NCBI GenBank assembly: GCA_964588995.1
Contig: CAZPQM010000004.1
Coordinates: 1-64,000, forward strand
DNA length: 64,000 nt
Direction of reading: 5' to 3'
Origin: CAZPQM01 sp964588995
GTDB taxonomy: Bacteria; Pseudomonadota; Alphaproteobacteria; Rickettsiales; UBA8987
In this document: in pieces, positions 61,755 through 64,000 of the stretch
Position numbering within the stretch: the stretch's first letter is position 1
How the letters are laid out: every line of letters starts with the position of its first letter
Notes under the pieces: model-generated
Database searches by the model: none
Told to the model about the DNA's origin: nothing
Seen by the model: only the letters and a program-made list of their open reading frames with translations
Translations under genes and position numbers: made by a program

Positions 61755-62756
61755 CTAGGTCTTCTTCGTTAATCTGGACAGGGCAATGCTCTGGCGGTGA
61801 TATTGCTTGATCGGCACAGCCGGACTGCCGCCGACCACTTCACCCGCCTTGACATCTTTCATCACGCCACTCTGCGCAGCGATCTGAGCACCTTTACCAA
61901 GGGAAAGGTGACCTGTCAAACCTGCCTGACCGCCTACGACACAAAAATCGCCCAGCTGCGTACTCCCGCTAATGCCCACCTGCGCCACGATGATACAGCC
62001 ATAGCCCAGCTGGACATTATGCGCGATCTGTACGAGGTTATCGATTTTACACCCTTCGCCGATGATGGTATCCGGGCCTGCGCCGCGGTCAATGGTGGTA
62101 TTCGCGCCTATTTCCACGTAATCGTGAATCATAACCCGGCCAAGCTGAGGCACTTTGATGTGCCGCCCCTGATGCGTCGCAAAGCCAAATCCATCCTGCC
62201 CGATCGCTGAGCCGGGATGAATGATGACATGATTGCCGAGAATGGTTTTCTGCAGGCTGACATTCGGGTGGATGACGCAGGAATTGCCGACAACCACCCC
62301 GTCGCCGATGACCGCGCCGGGATGTATCACGCTATGCTGCCCGATCGTCACGCCGCGCCCGATATAGGCGGCGTCTGAAACATGCGCTTTCGGGTCAATC
62401 ACGGTTTCGGGATAGTCAGGTTCGGCATGATCCGGGTAGAACAGGCTCGCCGTTAGCGCGTAGGCGAAATAGGGGGCCTCGCTGATGAGCGGAACCGTGT
62501 GCTCCGGCAGGAGAGGCGCGGTTTCCTCCGTAACGAAACAGGCACCGGCCTGAGTTGCCTCTGCATCCTGCTTATATTTTAGGTTGTCCAGGAAGCTGAT
62601 CGCTGAAGCGGTAGCGGTTTTTAAGTCCGCGACATCGTTGAAACCTTGCTCCTCATCCTCTTGCGTCGAGAGCGAAAGACCATGCCGCAAGGCATGGTCC
62701 ATAATATCGCTAAGCCGGTAAGGGCCGGTATTCTTAAAAAAGGTAGGATCGGCCAC
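61755..62756 (-). CDS. lpxD: UDP-3-O-acylglucosamine N-acyltransferase
   Basis: The 333-residue protein has an N-terminal uridine-binding domain and a long hexapeptide-repeat helix (AHVSDAAYIGRGVTIGQHSV; IHPGSAIGQDGFGFA with the conserved Gln-Asp-Gly; VQIAHNVQLG with the catalytic His). It adds the second acyl chain in lipid A synthesis. It follows skp by 23 bases. Confidence 0.95.
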   Translation of the reverse strand: MADPTFFKNTGPYRLSDIMDHALRHGLSLSTQEDEEQGFNDVADLKTATASAISFLDNLKYKQDAEATQAGACFVTEETAPLLPEHTVPLISEAPYFAYALTASLFYPDHAEPDYPETVIDPKAHVSDAAYIGRGVTIGQHSVIHPGAVIGDGVVVGNSCVIHPNVSLQKTILGNHVIIHPGSAIGQDGFGFATHQGRHIKVPQLGRVMIHDYVEIGANTTIDRGAGPDTIIGEGCKIDNLVQIAHNVQLGYGCIIVAQVGISGSTQLGDFCVVGGQAGLTGHLSLGKGAQIAAQSGVMKDVKAGEVVGGSPAVPIKQYHRQSIALSRLTKKT

Positions 62757-62779
62757 CGGCGAGTCCTAAAAAACGTTGC

Positions 62780-63304
62780 TTATTGCTCGATATTCAGCTT
62801 AATGCTCGGCATTTCCTTGTCCAAACGCTTAAGTACAGCCTGCGAAATATCCAGCCCATCTTCATTATACAGCAGGCGAGACTTCGTAATCGCGACGGTA
62901 AATTCCTTATCCTCAGCAATATCAGCAATGATATCCCTTATTTTATCCCGCACCTGATCGGTCGCCTCTTTATTAGCCTTCTCCAGCTGGGAACGGCGCA
63001 TTTGCAGGAGTTTTTGCGTCTCTACAAAACGCGCGCGGAAATCCTTTGCTTTCTGTTCAAACGCTTCTTGCGAAATAATGTCCTTCTGCTTCGCCAGTTC
63101 TTCGTCCTCTTTCAGTAGCTCTTTCTCTTGCTTTTCCACTTCTTTCTGGAATTCGGAGCGCTTCGCTTCGATCTGCTGTTTAATATTTTGGACGACTTTA
63201 GAATTTTCAAAAACCTGCTCATCTACGACCGCGATGGTCTGGGCGAATGCCGGTAAGGTGGTTAAAGATAAGATGGTGATGCAAATTGCAGCGGCTAAAC
63301 GCAT
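62780..63304 (-). CDS. skp: OmpH/Skp periplasmic chaperone
   Basis: The 174-residue protein has a signal peptide (LAAAICITILSLTTLPAFAQ), a small beta part with TIAVVDEQVFEN and two long helices (KQQIEAKRSEFQKEVEKQEK onward), as in Skp. It holds unfolded outer-membrane proteins for BamA, whose gene lies just upstream. Confidence 0.92.
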   Translation of the reverse strand: MRLAAAICITILSLTTLPAFAQTIAVVDEQVFENSKVVQNIKQQIEAKRSEFQKEVEKQEKELLKEDEELAKQKDIISQEAFEQKAKDFRARFVETQKLLQMRRSQLEKANKEATDQVRDKIRDIIADIAEDKEFTVAITKSRLLYNEDGLDISQAVLKRLDKEMPSIKLNIEQ

Positions 63305-63344
63305 AAGAACTCCCGTAAGTTAATTGACGGCCCAACGGCCTGTA

Positions 63345-64000
63345 TTAGAATCGTGTACCAAAACTAAATCTGACGATTTCTGTTTCGTCAAAGTCTTCTT
63401 TAACAATCGCATCGGAAATGTCAATACGTATTGGTCCGAGCGGTGAACTCCATGACACGCCGAACCCGACAGATACCCGTGCGCTGGATTCATCTAACAC
63501 CCGGCTCGTCGTACCTGTAGTCGGGTCGGTGAAATCGTCGTCATCCGTACCGAATAACGTACCGACATCGGTGAATAGAGCACCTTCTACGCCGAGCTCT
63601 TCCGGTAAGCCGAGTGGAAAGCCGACCTCGACCGAGCCGATAGCGTAGTTATTACCGCCGAGCGGATCGCGTGAGGCGTCGTCACGCGGGCCGATACCTT
63701 CGTTGTCGAAGCCGCGCATTTCGTTCTGTCCGATGAAGAACCGGTCGTTAATCCGCACATCCTCACCACCAAAAGCTGTCACATTACCCAGGCTACCGGT
63801 CAACCGCAGCGTAATATCATCGGTTATGAAGGGCTGATAATAACCGGCGCGGACTTCGTGGCGGAGAAATTTCGCATCACCTCCCAGCCCGGCTACATCC
63901 TGATTAAAGCGGAGGAAGAAGCCATCACGCGGGTTGAAGCGGCTATCACGCTTATCGTAAATCAAGGAATGGCCGACCAGTGAAGTCGTATTCTTTCCTT
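63345..64000 (-). CDS. bamA: Outer-membrane assembly factor BamA, C-terminal part
   Basis: The window cuts this gene: about 218 residues of the C-terminal barrel are present, and the frame is open to the window edge (GHSLIYDKRDSRFNPRDG). Family phrases are IGQNEMRGFDNEGIGPRD and VSFGFG-like GVGFGVSWSSPLGPIRIDIS ending RFSFGTRF, with terminal Phe. BamA folds proteins into the outer membrane. Confidence 0.95.
   Translation of the reverse strand, partial: GKNTTSLVGHSLIYDKRDSRFNPRDGFFLRFNQDVAGLGGDAKFLRHEVRAGYYQPFITDDITLRLTGSLGNVTAFGGEDVRINDRFFIGQNEMRGFDNEGIGPRDDASRDPLGGNNYAIGSVEVGFPLGLPEELGVEGALFTDVGTLFGTDDDDFTDPTTGTTSRVLDESSARVSVGFGVSWSSPLGPIRIDISDAIVKEDFDETEIVRFSFGTRF

Overview
The window is a 64 kb piece of an alphaproteobacterial chromosome. 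The evidence is gene content and order: bamA-skp-lpxD-fabZ-lpxA-lpxI-lpxB, serS-(NlpD-like)-yajC-secD with an Mth938-like gene, a ParE of the alphaproteobacterial type, a DUF3035 lipoprotein and two paired M16 peptidases. A stand-alone tRNA-Ile(GAT), many short hairpin repeats between genes and several broken genes recall Rickettsiales, Holosporales or Micavibrio-like lineages. I cannot name a genus.

Layout. 0-6 kb: cell-envelope genes (lipoprotein, beta-barrels including a frameshifted ompW, a YiiX-like peptidase), an SbtA/SbtB bicarbonate-uptake pair and tRNA-Ile. 6-15 kb: a KefB-like antiporter, tatA, tatBC, serS, a LysM/LytM murein factor, yajC, secD and an Mth938-family gene. 15-33 kb: mostly minus-strand housekeeping genes (sodB with a Tat-like leader, pabB, pabC-like, a methyltransferase, mutL, higBA, pgi, two M16 peptidases, lspA, ribF, secF, a Ca2+/Na+ exchanger), then murJ and uppP. 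A dispersed repeat of about 160 bp lies in opposite orientation at both ends of the sodB-lspA block.

33.3-48.7 kb: an integrative element of about 15.4 kb in the 3' end of tRNA-Leu(CAA). It has att-like repeats at both ends, paired 10-bp arm-type repeats, a tyrosine integrase, an AlpA-type regulator and small unknown genes. Its cargo is a long type I restriction-modification operon: HTH gene, hsdM, DNA-binding protein, doc, hsdS, PD-(D/E)XK-like gene, DUF3644/HEPN gene, hsdR. So a classical R-M system carries two candidate toxin modules inside the operon. Degraded fragments follow hsdR.

48.8-52.4 kb: a minus-strand locus of unfamiliar genes. Its last gene is a two-domain deaminase with one complete zinc site and one copy that has lost the site. 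The genes upstream look like one coiled-coil protein broken by an in-frame TAA and a frameshift. This is the least explained part of the window.

52.6-64 kb: parE, an RTX/serralysin-type metalloprotease, a phage or gene-transfer-agent type terminase with a small partner, then the lipid A and outer-membrane assembly cluster, ending inside bamA.

One further pattern is not explained by genes. Three copies of a three-hairpin element, two before tRNA-Leu and one after parE, keep their stems paired although the stem sequences differ. This is what a structured RNA or a structure-selected repeat would look like.
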